A DNA stretch of 64,000 nt from Diacronema lutheri. Taxonomy: Eukaryota > Haptophyta > Pavlovophyceae > Pavlovales > Pavlovaceae. The notes beneath the pieces were generated by a model that made no database searches, had not been told where the DNA came from, and saw nothing but the letters and a program-made list of their open reading frames with translations. Location: NCBI GenBank assembly GCA_019448385.1, contig JAGTXO010000012.1, positions 518,501-582,500 on the forward strand, read 5' to 3'. A program made the position numbers and the translations under genes. Shown here in pieces: positions 11,124 through 22,008 of the stretch; position 1 is the stretch's first letter; each line of letters begins with the position of its first letter.

Positions 11124-11777
11124 CTACGCCAGCATGCCGTTCAGGCTGCACATGGTCTCCTCGAAGATGCGCACCGCCAGCGGAGCCCTTTTCATCATCA
11201 GATGCCAGGAGGGGTGCGGCGCGTTTTCGAGCGCGACGAAGCGGACGTCGCCCATCGCGAAGAGCGAGATTTCGTGCAGCGAAGACATGCACGGCGGCTC
11301 GCGCGTGACGATGCGCATGTCGATGGCCATCTTGAGCGCCGCCTGGCACGTCTCGCCGGCAACGTAGACCACGTGCACGTCCTCCGTGCCGAGCGCGCGC
11401 AGGTGATCGCCGAGGCGCTTGAAGTAGTTGCGCACCATCTCGGCGTCGGCAGCAAACAGGGCCATCTCGTCCTGGTCGAAGATCGAATTGATAGTCGTGG
11501 AGCTGAAGACGCACAGATCAACCCAGATAATGCGCACGACGACGCCGAGCTCCTTGCGCATCCCGCGCTCCGTCTGGCTTACTGGGACCGTGTCCGCCTT
11601 CGCGTGCGGGTAGAGTCCCAGGACGACCAGGACGCGTCCCCGTGTTGGTGTTGGCAGTGGCACGAACACGAACACGTTTCCGCCCTGCTTGACGCACTTC
11701 ATCTGCTTGGTGATGATCTCGGCCGACACCGTGGCATCGCGCATGCTCGCCGGCGTTTCTTGCCGCCGCTTGGACAT
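11124..11777 (-). CDS. N-terminal part of the repeat-protein gene, ended by an in-frame TAG
   Basis: ATG at 11777 opens a 217-residue frame (MSKRRQETPASMRDATVSAE...) with globular, ordinary composition: VVLGLYPHAKADTVPVSQ, VHVVYVAGETCQAALKMAID. It stops at TAG 11124-11126, but the same frame is open again immediately after and leads into the 36-residue repeats. The possibilities are a nonsense mutation, stop read-through, a sequencing error, a small intron ending at the GCGCGCAG just after the stop, or two genes. It resembles no family I recognise. Codon and base use is less extreme than in neighbours, with few competing ORFs. Confidence 0.5.
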   Translation of the reverse strand: MSKRRQETPASMRDATVSAEIITKQMKCVKQGGNVFVFVPLPTPTRGRVLVVLGLYPHAKADTVPVSQTERGMRKELGVVVRIIWVDLCVFSSTTINSIFDQDEMALFAADAEMVRNYFKRLGDHLRALGTEDVHVVYVAGETCQAALKMAIDMRIVTREPPCMSSLHEISLFAMGDVRFVALENAPHPSWHLMMKRAPLAVRIFEETMCSLNGMLA

Positions 11778-11819
11778 GGGGCCGGCAAATGAAGGTTGCC
11801 TTTTTTTGACGTCACCCAC

Positions 11820-12363
11820 CTGCCTCGCCTAGGGATGGAAACGACGTGGACCTGAGTAAGCGGGTTTAAGCGAGGAAGGAATTCTTACCCAAGGAACTCT
11901 CCTCCAAGCCGAAAAGCAGGTTTGAAAGCAGGTCCAAGGTCGCGGCGTGAGCAGCAACGCGCCGGCTCCGACGCCGCGCCTTTTCGCTCGTCCGATCCCA
12001 CGATGGCGCCGTGATCGACGTTGAACGGACGGGCGATGCCGTGGATCCTCGACACGGCGTCGGACCTCGACTGGCAGGACTGGGCGAGAATCAGGCCGTC
12101 ACCACTCGCCGAGCGCCGCCTTCCGCTGCACGCGCTCACCAGCGCGGCCGCGGCGCCGTCGATCGCGGCGCGTGCCGCGAGCGCGTCGGCGCTCCGCGGG
12201 CCGAGCGCGCTCAACGCGCTCGCGCAGACGGCGGGGGGCGCGCCACGGCCGACGTCGCCGCGCGTGTTGCCGTACGCCGCTCGACCACCGCCGGCGCCAC
12301 GCGCGCTCGTGCCGCCACCCCCACCGCCCGCCAACGGCGCAGTTTCACGTGCGCCGTTACAGA
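11820..12363. other. Stretch without a supported gene
   Basis: Bases 11820-11945 are AT-richer and look like the promoter side of the repeat-protein gene. The rest lies downstream of the CLPTM1-like gene. ORFs on both strands here (for example 12021-12392 forward) are low-complexity and look like compositional shadows. I see no RNA gene or repeat. Confidence 0.5.
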
Positions 12364-13276
12364 TCACGTGCCGCCGAGTGACCGGTCGCTGAGACTGACT
12401 CGCCGCAGGCCCGAGTGCGCATCCGCGCGCCCGCCGCCCGGCGCGCGCGCGGCGGCGGGCGCGCACTCGAGCGCCGCGCGCTCTTCCGCGGCGGCGGGCG
12501 CGTACGCATAGCCGTACTCGTTTGCGCGCGAGAGGTCGACCGGGAAGCAGCGCCGTTGGTAGAGAAGCGCGAAGAAGACGAGGTCGTCGCGCAGGCACGC
12601 GACGCGGTGCGCGGTCGGCATCGAGACGAGCAGCGAGAAGGCGTCGTCCACAAACGTGGTGAAGGCCTTGTAGCACAGCACGCGCCACGGCAGATATGAC
12701 ACGCTCTTCTGCTCGGCCGAAGCGCGCGCGGCGCGCGCGCGGCGCGGCGCGCGTGAGGCTGCGCGCGCGGGCCGCGCGCGCCTGGCCACGCGCGCCACGC
12801 CGCACGAGCTTGTAGTTGACGAAGAGCTGCGGCGTCATCGCGACGAAACCGAAGAGGTAGACCGCCTTGGCCGACGCGTCGAGCAGCCACGCCCACCACG
12901 ACCGGTGCGGGTACTGCACGAGCGTGTGCAGCGCGAGACCGGCGCCGAGCGGCAGCACGCACGCGCCGACCGCGCCGAACGCGAGCGCGTCGAACGACTC
13001 GGTCGCCGCCTCGCGCGCGGCGGCGCGCGCCTCGTCCGCCGCGCGCCGCGCGCGCGCGCCGCGCCGCGCGCGTGCGCGCGCCGCCCTCGCCGCGACGAGC
13101 GTGAGCGCCTTCCATGCCTGCACGGCGAAGTCTGCGCTCGACGAGAGGAGGAGGATGCGGTTGGTGCCCTCACCCTCCCACAAATAGGCGAGGACGATGA
13201 GGGAGCAGCCTGCGTTGATGAGCAGCGTGCGCGCCGACAGCCCTGCCGTGTCCGTCCGCCCGCGCCAGAAGCGCAC
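12364..13276 (-). CDS. CLPTM1-like membrane protein, C-terminal half
   Basis: Two exons, 12806-13276 and 12364-12708, with an intron of 97 nt (donor GTGCGG, acceptor CGAGCAG). The splice joins PQLFVNYKL to KSVSYLPW, reproducing the CLPTM1 family core; also present are VRFWRGRTDTAGLSARTLL, HRSWWAWLLDA, CLRDDLVFFALLYQRR and the terminal PVD..NEYG. 271 residues are visible, against roughly 500-650 for CLPTM1 proteins. The family sits in ER or plasma membranes; a lipid-scramblase role has been reported for CLPTM1L. The soluble N-terminal half is not seen: the frame can be read upstream of 13276 but soon overlaps the CLC gene. The start is therefore uncertain and the gene may be truncated or begin in an unseen exon. 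Confidence 0.7.
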
Positions 13277-13428
13277 CTCCGAGCGGAACGTGCCCAGCCG
13301 AACGCCTGCTCGACGAGCACGCGCTCGAGCCGCTCCTCGCCGAGCTGCTCGCGCACGTCCTCGAGCTCGGCCGCGCCAAAGCCGGCGAGCGAGCCGAGCT
13401 GATCGAGCGCCTGCGCGCGCCGGCAGGC

Positions 13429-15597
13429 ATGGCGGCCGGCTGGGCGGAGGCCTCGCTGCGCGAGCGGCTGGAGCGCGTGCGTGGCAAGCTCAGCGTACTC
13501 GCTTTTACCGTCATCGTCGGCGTGTGCGCGGCAGGGCTCTCGCTTGGAACCGACCTGCTCATCCGCCGGCTGCACTGGCTGCGCGGCGAGTTGCTCGAGC
13601 AGTGCGGGGCGCGCGCGGCCGCCGGGCGCGTGGTCTGGACGGTCGCGCTCGCGCTCGTCGCGCACGGCTGCGTGCGAGTGTGCCCGCAGTGCGCCGGGTC
13701 GGGTATTCCCGAGCTCAAGCTCATCCTTTCATCCGCGCCGAGCGCGACAATGGTCAGCTACCTCTCCGCGACAACCCTTATGTGCAAGCTCGTCGGCATC
13801 GTCTGCACGATCGGCGCGGGGCTCTCGGTCGGGCGCGAGGGCCCATTCGTGCACGTGTCGTGCTGCGTGGCGTTCCTGCTCGCCGGCCAAGCCATACGCT
13901 CGTCGCCACGCCACCTCGCCGCGGTGCTCCGCGCGGCAGCAGCGGCGGGCGTGGCGTTCACGTTTGGCGCACCGATCGGCGGTTTGCTCTTCGCGGCGGA
14001 GGCGAGCGTGACGGTCTTCCGTGTGTCGCACCTGCCCCGCGCGCTGGTGTGCGCGCTGTCCGGGCTGTTCGCCGTCTCGTGGCTCAACTATGGTTCGCTC
14101 GCGCCCTTCAAGGCAACGGCCGTCGAGCCGGCGCACGCGCTGACCGTCGCGCAGGTCGCGGCGATCGTCGGGTTGGGTGTCGTTTGCGCGCTACTCGCGG
14201 CGGGGTTCAACGGGCTGCTGTGGCAGCTGCTGCTGCTCAAGGAGGCGCGGGTGCGTACGCCGGGCGCGCAGCTGCTCGCCGTCCTCGCCGTCTCCCTCCT
14301 CACCGCGTTGATCGCGTCCGACGACCCACTCGGCTCACCCCTTCGACTGGTCGGGCAGCAGCCCGCTATGCTGCTGCCGCCGCTCGTCGGTCGCGAGGCG
14401 CCGCGCGCGAACGCGACGGCAGGCGGTGGCGAGGCGCTGATCGAGGGCGGTGCGCATTCCGCCCTCGTCTGGCTGTGCGCCGGCCTTGCCAAGCTCGCGC
14501 TGACTGCGTGCACCATTGCCCTGCCGATCCCGTGCGGCCTTTTCATCCCAACCTTCATCGCCGGCGCATTCGTCGGCCGCGCATGGGCTGAGCTGCTCGG
14601 CGCGCTCGTCGCGCTCGACGTGGAGCCCGGCGCGTACGCGCTCCTCGGCGCGTCCGCGCTCACCGGCGCTGCGACGGGCACGATCTCAACGTCGGTGATC
14701 GCGCTCGAACTGACAGGCCTCTCGGCGGGTGAGGCGAGTCCGCTCGCGCTCGCGTGCGTCGTTGCGATCACGCTGCGCAGCCTCGTGATTCGCAGCGTGT
14801 ACGACGTGATCGGCACGCAGCGGCGGTTGCCCGGCCACGCACTTATGATGACGCGCCTGCCGTGGCACGAGCTGCGCCGCGGCGGCACGCTCGACACGGC
14901 GGGCGGCGGCGGGCGCGCGCGCGCGGCGGGCGGTGGTGGCGGCGGCGGCGGCGCGCGCGAGCACTTTGGCTGCCTGACGGCGGCGGACATGGTGCGCGCG
15001 TTCGACCGCGGCGCGCTGCCGCGCCTACGCGCGCAGGATGACCTCGGCGCGCTGCGCGACGCGGCGGCTGCCAGCATCGCGCGCGGCCTCACGATGGTGC
15101 CAGTCGTGCACCGCCTTGCGCCCGGTGCGCGCGAGCGGCCGTCGGATGACAAGCTGCTTGGCGCAGTGCTCGCGGGCAAGCTGCTGCGGCACGTCGAGGC
15201 GCAGCTCCAAGCCGAGCGCGACGAGGCGACGCACGACATTGGCTGGCGCGCGCGCGCTGCACCGCCGCCCGCGCCGCGCGCGCCTCTTGAAGAGGGCCTC
15301 CTCATGCGCGACGAGACGAGCGAGCGCACGCTCGACCTGCGCGTCGCGATGGACGCGCGCGGCACCCAGCTGCTCGACCGCACGCCCTTCGTCGTGCCCG
15401 CCGAGCTGTCGCTCTCGCATCTTGTCAACATGTTCCAGATGCTCGAGCTCAGCCAATGCTTTGTACTCGAAGACGGCTGGTACTTGGGGACGCTCTCGCG
15501 CGAGGGGCTCTCGACGGCGCTCTCGCAGCTCGACACGGTCGTCGCGTCACGCCAGGCGTCGGTCGACTCGTGCGCGCGTCCGCTGAGTGCAGCGTAG
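13429..15597 (+). CDS. CLC-family chloride channel with CBS domains
   Basis: 722 residues in one exon from the ATG at 13429; an in-frame TGA upstream at 13219 limits extension. CLC signatures are all present: GSGIPE (residues 90-95), GREGPFVH (135-142, with the gating glutamate) and GLFIP (370-374). The last ~230 residues form a cytosolic region with two CBS-like segments (one around GCLTAADMVRAF, one around the final FVVPAELSLSHLVNMFQ...). At the position of the proton glutamate the motif reads FAAEAS, residues 188-193: the glutamate pair of exchangers is E then A here. In known CLCs loss of that second glutamate goes with channel rather than Cl-/H+ exchange, so a passive channel is inferred. 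A poly-Gly loop precedes the CBS region. Confidence 0.9.
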   Translation: MAAGWAEASLRERLERVRGKLSVLAFTVIVGVCAAGLSLGTDLLIRRLHWLRGELLEQCGARAAAGRVVWTVALALVAHGCVRVCPQCAGSGIPELKLILSSAPSATMVSYLSATTLMCKLVGIVCTIGAGLSVGREGPFVHVSCCVAFLLAGQAIRSSPRHLAAVLRAAAAAGVAFTFGAPIGGLLFAAEASVTVFRVSHLPRALVCALSGLFAVSWLNYGSLAPFKATAVEPAHALTVAQVAAIVGLGVVCALLAAGFNGLLWQLLLLKEARVRTPGAQLLAVLAVSLLTALIASDDPLGSPLRLVGQQPAMLLPPLVGREAPRANATAGGGEALIEGGAHSALVWLCAGLAKLALTACTIALPIPCGLFIPTFIAGAFVGRAWAELLGALVALDVEPGAYALLGASALTGAATGTISTSVIALELTGLSAGEASPLALACVVAITLRSLVIRSVYDVIGTQRRLPGHALMMTRLPWHELRRGGTLDTAGGGGRARAAGGGGGGGGAREHFGCLTAADMVRAFDRGALPRLRAQDDLGALRDAAAASIARGLTMVPVVHRLAPGARERPSDDKLLGAVLAGKLLRHVEAQLQAERDEATHDIGWRARAAPPPAPRAPLEEGLLMRDETSERTLDLRVAMDARGTQLLDRTPFVVPAELSLSHLVNMFQMLELSQCFVLEDGWYLGTLSREGLSTALSQLDTVVASRQASVDSCARPLSAA

Positions 15598-15711
15598 GCA
15601 ACGGTGTGTAGGCCACGAAACATCTGGTGCATTGGGACTGCAAGTGCCGGCAGAGGCTGATCACTCTCACTCTCGGTCAGGCCAGGCCCTTTGCGAGTGC
15701 TGCAGTCAGCG

Positions 15712-16425
15712 TCACTCGACGGGCGGCTTGATGCCGAGCGCCTTGGCGGCGGCGCTGTCCGGCGCAAACGTCTCGAGCGTCCACGCAATTGTGGCGACTG
15801 GGATGATGTCGGTGAACGGCAGGATCTCCTTGACAAAGTCGACGCCGGCAATTGCATTCGAGCCGAAGAGCTGCTTGAGGAGGAGCGCACTCGTCGGCGC
15901 CCAGGTGACGTCCCCAATGTCGCCGACGAACGGCAGCGCATAGCTTGCGTCGCCGCCCAGGTCAATCAGCACGCACGGGATCAGCTTCAGCCACTGCTGC
16001 AAAGGCACCTCGCGCGCGCGCGTCGAAGCCGCTGCGCCGAGCTCGTCGCGCGTGGCAGCAGACGACTTGCGCGCCGGCTTGGGCGTGGCGCCCTCCAGGG
16101 CGCCCGAGATGCCTCGCCACGCGAGCGTCGCGATGACGTTCGCGGCAATGAATGCGACCGTGCGCGACAGCACGATGTCGCCCGCCATGCTCCACGCGTC
16201 GCGAAACGTCTGCACGCCGCTCTGTGCGTCGAACGCAACGACGCGAGATCGGCGCGTCGACGCGTGCGCGCGCAGCGACGGGGGCGGTGCCACTACAGCC
16301 ATGCCGCGAACGAAGGTGTGAGCACCGCGCGCGCACGCCGGGCGAGGCCCGCCCGCCCACGCGTCCACCGTCGCGAGCAGGACGAATCCAAACGTCCACC
16401 GAGGATGATGACGCGACGCCGCCAT
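15712..16425 (-). CDS. Conserved membrane protein, probably organelle-targeted
   Basis: 237 residues. The N-terminus is a signal-peptide-like segment (WTFGFVLLATVDAWAGG) followed by an Arg/Ser/Ala-rich stretch, as in plastid proteins of algae with secondary plastids. The mature part has three hydrophobic segments around AFIAANVIATLAW, LIPCVLIDLGGDASYALPFV and ILPFTDIIPVATIAWTLE. The last, with the DIGD..WAPTSALL motif before it, looks like a conserved small membrane family of plastids and bacteria whose name I cannot give with certainty. It is divergent from the acyl-CoA synthetase gene with 147 bp between starts, and convergent with the CLC gene. Confidence 0.65.
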   Translation of the reverse strand: MAASRHHPRWTFGFVLLATVDAWAGGPRPACARGAHTFVRGMAVVAPPPSLRAHASTRRSRVVAFDAQSGVQTFRDAWSMAGDIVLSRTVAFIAANVIATLAWRGISGALEGATPKPARKSSAATRDELGAAASTRAREVPLQQWLKLIPCVLIDLGGDASYALPFVGDIGDVTWAPTSALLLKQLFGSNAIAGVDFVKEILPFTDIIPVATIAWTLETFAPDSAAAKALGIKPPVE

Positions 16426-16572
16426 GCTTCTCGCAAGTTTCGCGCGCGCCTACAAGCTCGTGAAAGACGTCGTGCGGAAATGCGGAATCCATGAAATTGG
16501 CCGCCTATATTCACAATAATTCATTGTCCTCAACGCCTGCCACCGCACCCACCGCGCGAAGTTCGGAGCGCC
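16426..16572. promoter_or_regulatory. Shared upstream region of divergent genes
   Basis: 147 bp between two opposite ATGs. It includes an AT-rich patch (16500-16530, TATATTCACAATAATTCATT) that stands out in this GC-rich DNA and is the best core-promoter candidate. Confidence 0.4.
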
Positions 16573-18903
16573 ATGTTTTCGCCCCGCCGCTCCACGTCCG
16601 CGTCGGCGCAGCCCCTGGGCGTTGTCGACGAGCGCGGCGTGCTGTGGAAGGCGTCGCGCGTGGGCAGCTTTGCCTCGACGCCCGAGCCGGGCGTGAACAC
16701 CATCTGGGACGCGATCACGACGGCGGCGAAGCGCTACCCGGCAAAGCGCGCGTGCGGCTGGCGCTCGGTGCTCACGCGCGAGATGGAGCCGGCGGACGGC
16801 AAGTCGTTCGAGAAGCTGACGCTTGGACCGTACGAGTGGCTCACGTACAGTGAGTTGTACGCGCAGATCGAAGCCTTTGGCTCGGCGCTTGTCAGCAAGA
16901 CGGGGCTGAAGCCGGGTGAGCCGATTGTCATCTACGCCGACACGCAGAAGGACTGGATGATCGCCGCGTACGGCGCGTGGCGGCAGGGCCTTAAGGTGGT
17001 GACGATCTACTCCACCCTTGGTGAGGATGGCGCGCAGTACGGCATCTCGCAGACCGAGGCAAGCGTCGTCGTCGCGGACGCCAAGCTGCTCAAGCTGCTT
17101 CTCAAGATCGCGCCCGACTGCAAGAAGCTCAAGCACGTCGTCACGATCGGCTCGAGCGACGTGAGCGCGCCACCCTACCTGAGCGTGCACGCGATGGCTC
17201 AGATGACCAGCTCGACGGCGGCGCTCGTCCCGCCCACGCCCTCCAAGCCGTCCGAGTGTGCTGTCATCATGTACACGTCGGGCACGACGGGCAGGCCCAA
17301 GGGCGTGATGATCTCGCACGCAAACGTGATCGCGCTCATGGCCGGCACCACGTGTCCGACCGCCGTGCTCATGAGCGACGGCACGCCGCTCAATTCGGCG
17401 GTGCGCGCGCGGCGCGACGCGGCCGACGCGCGCGCGCGCCGCGACGCACGACGGGCCCGCCGCGGCCCGCCGCGCTTGGGCGCGCGCGATGTGCGTGTGG
17501 GCGCACATCGCGCGCCTGCGCGGCGGCCCGTCCCTCGCCGCGCGCCGCAGGACGTGTATCTCGCGTATCTGCCGCTCGCGCACATCATGGAGCTCGCCGT
17601 CGAGATCACGCTCTACTTTCTCGGCATGGCCATTGGCTATGGCTCGCCGCACACACTCACGCCCACGTCGATCAAGATGAAGCAGACGCGCCCGCCGCAG
17701 AAGGGCGACGCGATGGCGCTCTCGCCGACGGTGATGGTCTTCGCGCCGGCAGTCCTCGACAAGGTGTACGCAGGCATCAAGATCAAGGTGGCGAACGGCT
17801 CGAGCCTCAAGCAGACCCTCTTCGGCTGGGCGCTCGACGACGCGCTCGCCAAGTATGACAAGGGCGGCGTCGGCCCCGGCTTCCTGTACAACGCGGTCGT
17901 CTTCTCGTCGGTGCAGGCGCTGCTCGGCGGTCGCGTGCGCATGATGGTCGCCGGCTCCGCGCCCCTCTCCGCCGACGTGCAGAAGTTTGTGCAATCGTGC
18001 TTCAACGCGCCGCTTCGCCAAGGCTACGGCCTCACCGAGACGTGCGCGGCGACGACGCTCTGCGCGCTGCACGACAACACGCCGTCGCAAGTTGGGCCGC
18101 CGCAGGAGTCGGCGTGCATCACGCTGCGCGACTGGGAGGAGGGCAACTACCGCAACCGCGACGCCAACGACCCGGCCATCGGGATGCGGCGCGGCGAGAT
18201 CCTGATCGGTGGGCCCGCCGTCTGCCTCGGCTACTACGTGAACGAGCGCGCGCCCGACGCGGACGTGGTGAAGCGCAACGCGGAGGACTTTGTGACGATC
18301 AACGGCATGCGCTTCTTCTGCTCGGGCGACATCGGCCAGATCACGCCGAGCGGCTGCGTGCAGATTATCGACCGGAAGAAGGACCTCGTCAAGCTGCAGC
18401 AGGGCGAGTACGTCGCGCTCTCCAAGGTGGAGAACGCGCTCAAGAACTCGTCGTACACGCAGATCCCGTACGTCTACGCGCTCTCATCCAAGAGCTACTG
18501 CATCGCGCTCCTCTGCCCGCAGGTGCGCTGCACGGAGGCCCACAGCCGCCTGACCCACGGCCCCGCCCTGCCTCACCCGCGCCATGCGCGCGCGCTCGCC
18601 TCCGTTGCCGCCCTGTTGCGCTCGCAGCACGCGGCGATCCGCCAGCTCGCCGCCTCGCTGCAGATCAGCGGCAAGGAGCTTTCCGAGCTGTGCGCGCACC
18701 CGCAGATCGTCGCGGCCGTGCTCAAGGACCTGCAGGCGCAGTGCAAGGCGGCCAAGCTCGCGGGCTTCGAGACGCCGAGCAAGCTCATCCTCGTGTCGGA
18801 CGAGTGGACCGTTGAGAATGACATGCTCACCACGACGATGAAGATCAAGCGCAAGCCAATCGCTGACCGGCACGCGAGCGAGATCAAGGCCGTTTACGTC
18901 TGA
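16573..18903 (+). CDS. Long-chain acyl-CoA synthetase
   Basis: Activates free fatty acids to acyl-CoA through an acyl-AMP intermediate. Exons 16573-17400, 17551-18522 and 18628-18903 give 691 residues, the usual length. Both introns (GTGCGC...GCCGCAG, 150 nt; GTGCGC...TCGCAG, 105 nt) are multiples of three without stops, so unspliced reading would insert 50 and 35 Arg/Ala-rich residues that break conserved blocks. Motifs: YTSGTTGRPKGVMISH (from residue 234), YLAYLPLAHIMEL, the adenylate motif QGYGLTETCA, the FCSGDIGQ hinge region and IDRKKDLVKLQQGEYV, the ACSL signature; TTTMKIKR near the C-terminus holds the catalytic lysine region. No clear targeting peptide, so cytosolic, ER or peroxisomal membrane location is open. 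Confidence 0.93.
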   Translation: MFSPRRSTSASAQPLGVVDERGVLWKASRVGSFASTPEPGVNTIWDAITTAAKRYPAKRACGWRSVLTREMEPADGKSFEKLTLGPYEWLTYSELYAQIEAFGSALVSKTGLKPGEPIVIYADTQKDWMIAAYGAWRQGLKVVTIYSTLGEDGAQYGISQTEASVVVADAKLLKLLLKIAPDCKKLKHVVTIGSSDVSAPPYLSVHAMAQMTSSTAALVPPTPSKPSECAVIMYTSGTTGRPKGVMISHANVIALMAGTTCPTAVLMSDGTPLNSAVRARRDAADARARRDARRARRGPPRLGARDVRVGAHRAPARRPVPRRAPQDVYLAYLPLAHIMELAVEITLYFLGMAIGYGSPHTLTPTSIKMKQTRPPQKGDAMALSPTVMVFAPAVLDKVYAGIKIKVANGSSLKQTLFGWALDDALAKYDKGGVGPGFLYNAVVFSSVQALLGGRVRMMVAGSAPLSADVQKFVQSCFNAPLRQGYGLTETCAATTLCALHDNTPSQVGPPQESACITLRDWEEGNYRNRDANDPAIGMRRGEILIGGPAVCLGYYVNERAPDADVVKRNAEDFVTINGMRFFCSGDIGQITPSGCVQIIDRKKDLVKLQQGEYVALSKVENALKNSSYTQIPYVYALSSKSYCIALLCPQVRCTEAHSRLTHGPALPHPRHARALASVAALLRSQHAAIRQLAASLQISGKELSELCAHPQIVAAVLKDLQAQCKAAKLAGFETPSKLILVSDEWTVENDMLTTTMKIKRKPIADRHASEIKAVYV

Positions 18904-19416
18904 GCCCGCGCCTTTTTGTACAACCTCGAGAGCGCCACTGTCTTGATGGCGCGCGCGTGCTGTTGTGCAGGCCGTCGGCATTGACCGCGGCGCTTGAACG
19001 CAAGGCAGGCGCAAGGCGCGGGAGGGATTGCTGGGGATGGCGGCTGCCGCAGTTGCTGAGCAGAAGGCAGTCTCCGGCTCTCGACAGGTGGCGCCCGTTG
19101 TGCAGAATGTTCGCAGCCCCTCCCCCCTCGGGCGGCTGCCATTCGGGGCAGCGCTCGCACATGTGCTGCGCTCCGCAGCCGCACGCCACGGCCACCAACG
19201 CGTGTGCCTGCCGTCACGCGCCGCGCCCGTGGGAACGACCGTTGCCCTCGCCGCGGTCCTCTCCCAAGCACTGCACGCGCGATGGCAAGCGCGGACGAGC
19301 GCTGCCTCGCACGCGAAGCTCCTAGCCATGAGCAGCGACAGCGCGAGCACGCGGCTAACGCCCCTGACCCGGCGCGCCCCGCTGCGCTGCACGCTTGCGT
19401 ACCGGCGCTAATGCGA
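18904..19416. other. Convergent intergenic region, nothing supported
   Basis: 513 bp between the 3' ends of the acyl-CoA synthetase gene and the small lumenal-protein gene. ORFs exist on both strands but show only compositional sequence. One reverse ORF (18884-19198) is Cys-rich near its start (CGCGAQHMCERCPEW), yet its context is not convincing. Confidence 0.5.
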
Positions 19417-19797
19417 CTAGCCCTCAAACTTGCTCTTCGCGTCCGCCTTGCAGATCGGCTTGCACTCAGTGAGGCACTCGGTTCGCGACTTGGTGAACTG
19501 CCCCTTGGGCTTCATGCAATAGTACGCACACAGGCTGAGGCAGTCGTTGTACGCCTTCTCCTCCTTGCTGCCCGGCGCGTACTTTGCGAGCGCCGCGCCC
19601 GGGATTGCCGCCGCCGCCAGCGGCAGCGCGAGCGCGTGGCGCAGCGCGTCGCGGCGCGTCGACGCCTCGGTTGGCAGCACGCCAGGCGCGGCGTGCGCAC
19701 ACGTCGTCGAGCTGCGCACCGCCACTCTCGACGCCGGCTGCACGAGCGCGCTCGCGCGCAGCGCGAGCGCGCTTAGGATTAGCGCGAACACTCGCAT
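19417..19797 (-). CDS. Small six-cysteine protein, predicted thylakoid lumen
   Basis: 126 residues from the ATG at 19797 (a longer ORF upstream lacks an ATG and overlaps the divergent gene). The N-terminus is a signal peptide (MRVFALILSALALRASALV), then a transit-like stretch, then a twin-arginine lumenal signal TRRDALRHALALPL ending GAALA. The mature ~55 residues hold two matching CX3CX3C triads (CLSLCAYYC and CLTECKPIC) separated by 13 residues with KPKG. That arrangement points to three disulphides or metal binding. It is likely an accessory lumenal protein of the photosynthetic machinery; the family is conserved-looking but I cannot name it. Confidence 0.75.
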   Translation of the reverse strand: MRVFALILSALALRASALVQPASRVAVRSSTTCAHAAPGVLPTEASTRRDALRHALALPLAAAAIPGAALAKYAPGSKEEKAYNDCLSLCAYYCMKPKGQFTKSRTECLTECKPICKADAKSKFEG

Positions 19798-19838
19798 ATT
19801 GGCGTGTTCGAAGCACCGAAGTCCTCGCTCCCCCCAAA
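19798..19838. promoter_or_regulatory. 41-bp divergent promoter space
   Basis: Only 41 bp lie between the ATG of the lumenal protein and that of the PRMT3-like gene. No TATA-like element is seen. Confidence 0.35.
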
Positions 19839-21902
<2,064 letters not shown>

Positions 21903-22008
21903 TCCGACCTGCCTCTTGTCCGTCACTGACTGCGACTGTGTGACTGTGACTTGACGCCCACACGGTCCTTCGGCCGTGCAGTCGCGCGCGGGAGCGCATT
22001 CGACAAGC

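Noticed and set aside
10012-11367. Forward ORF of 451 residues through the 108-bp repeats
   Set aside because: The unit length is a multiple of three, so all frames stay open; the reverse frame has better protein composition and a globular N-terminal part.
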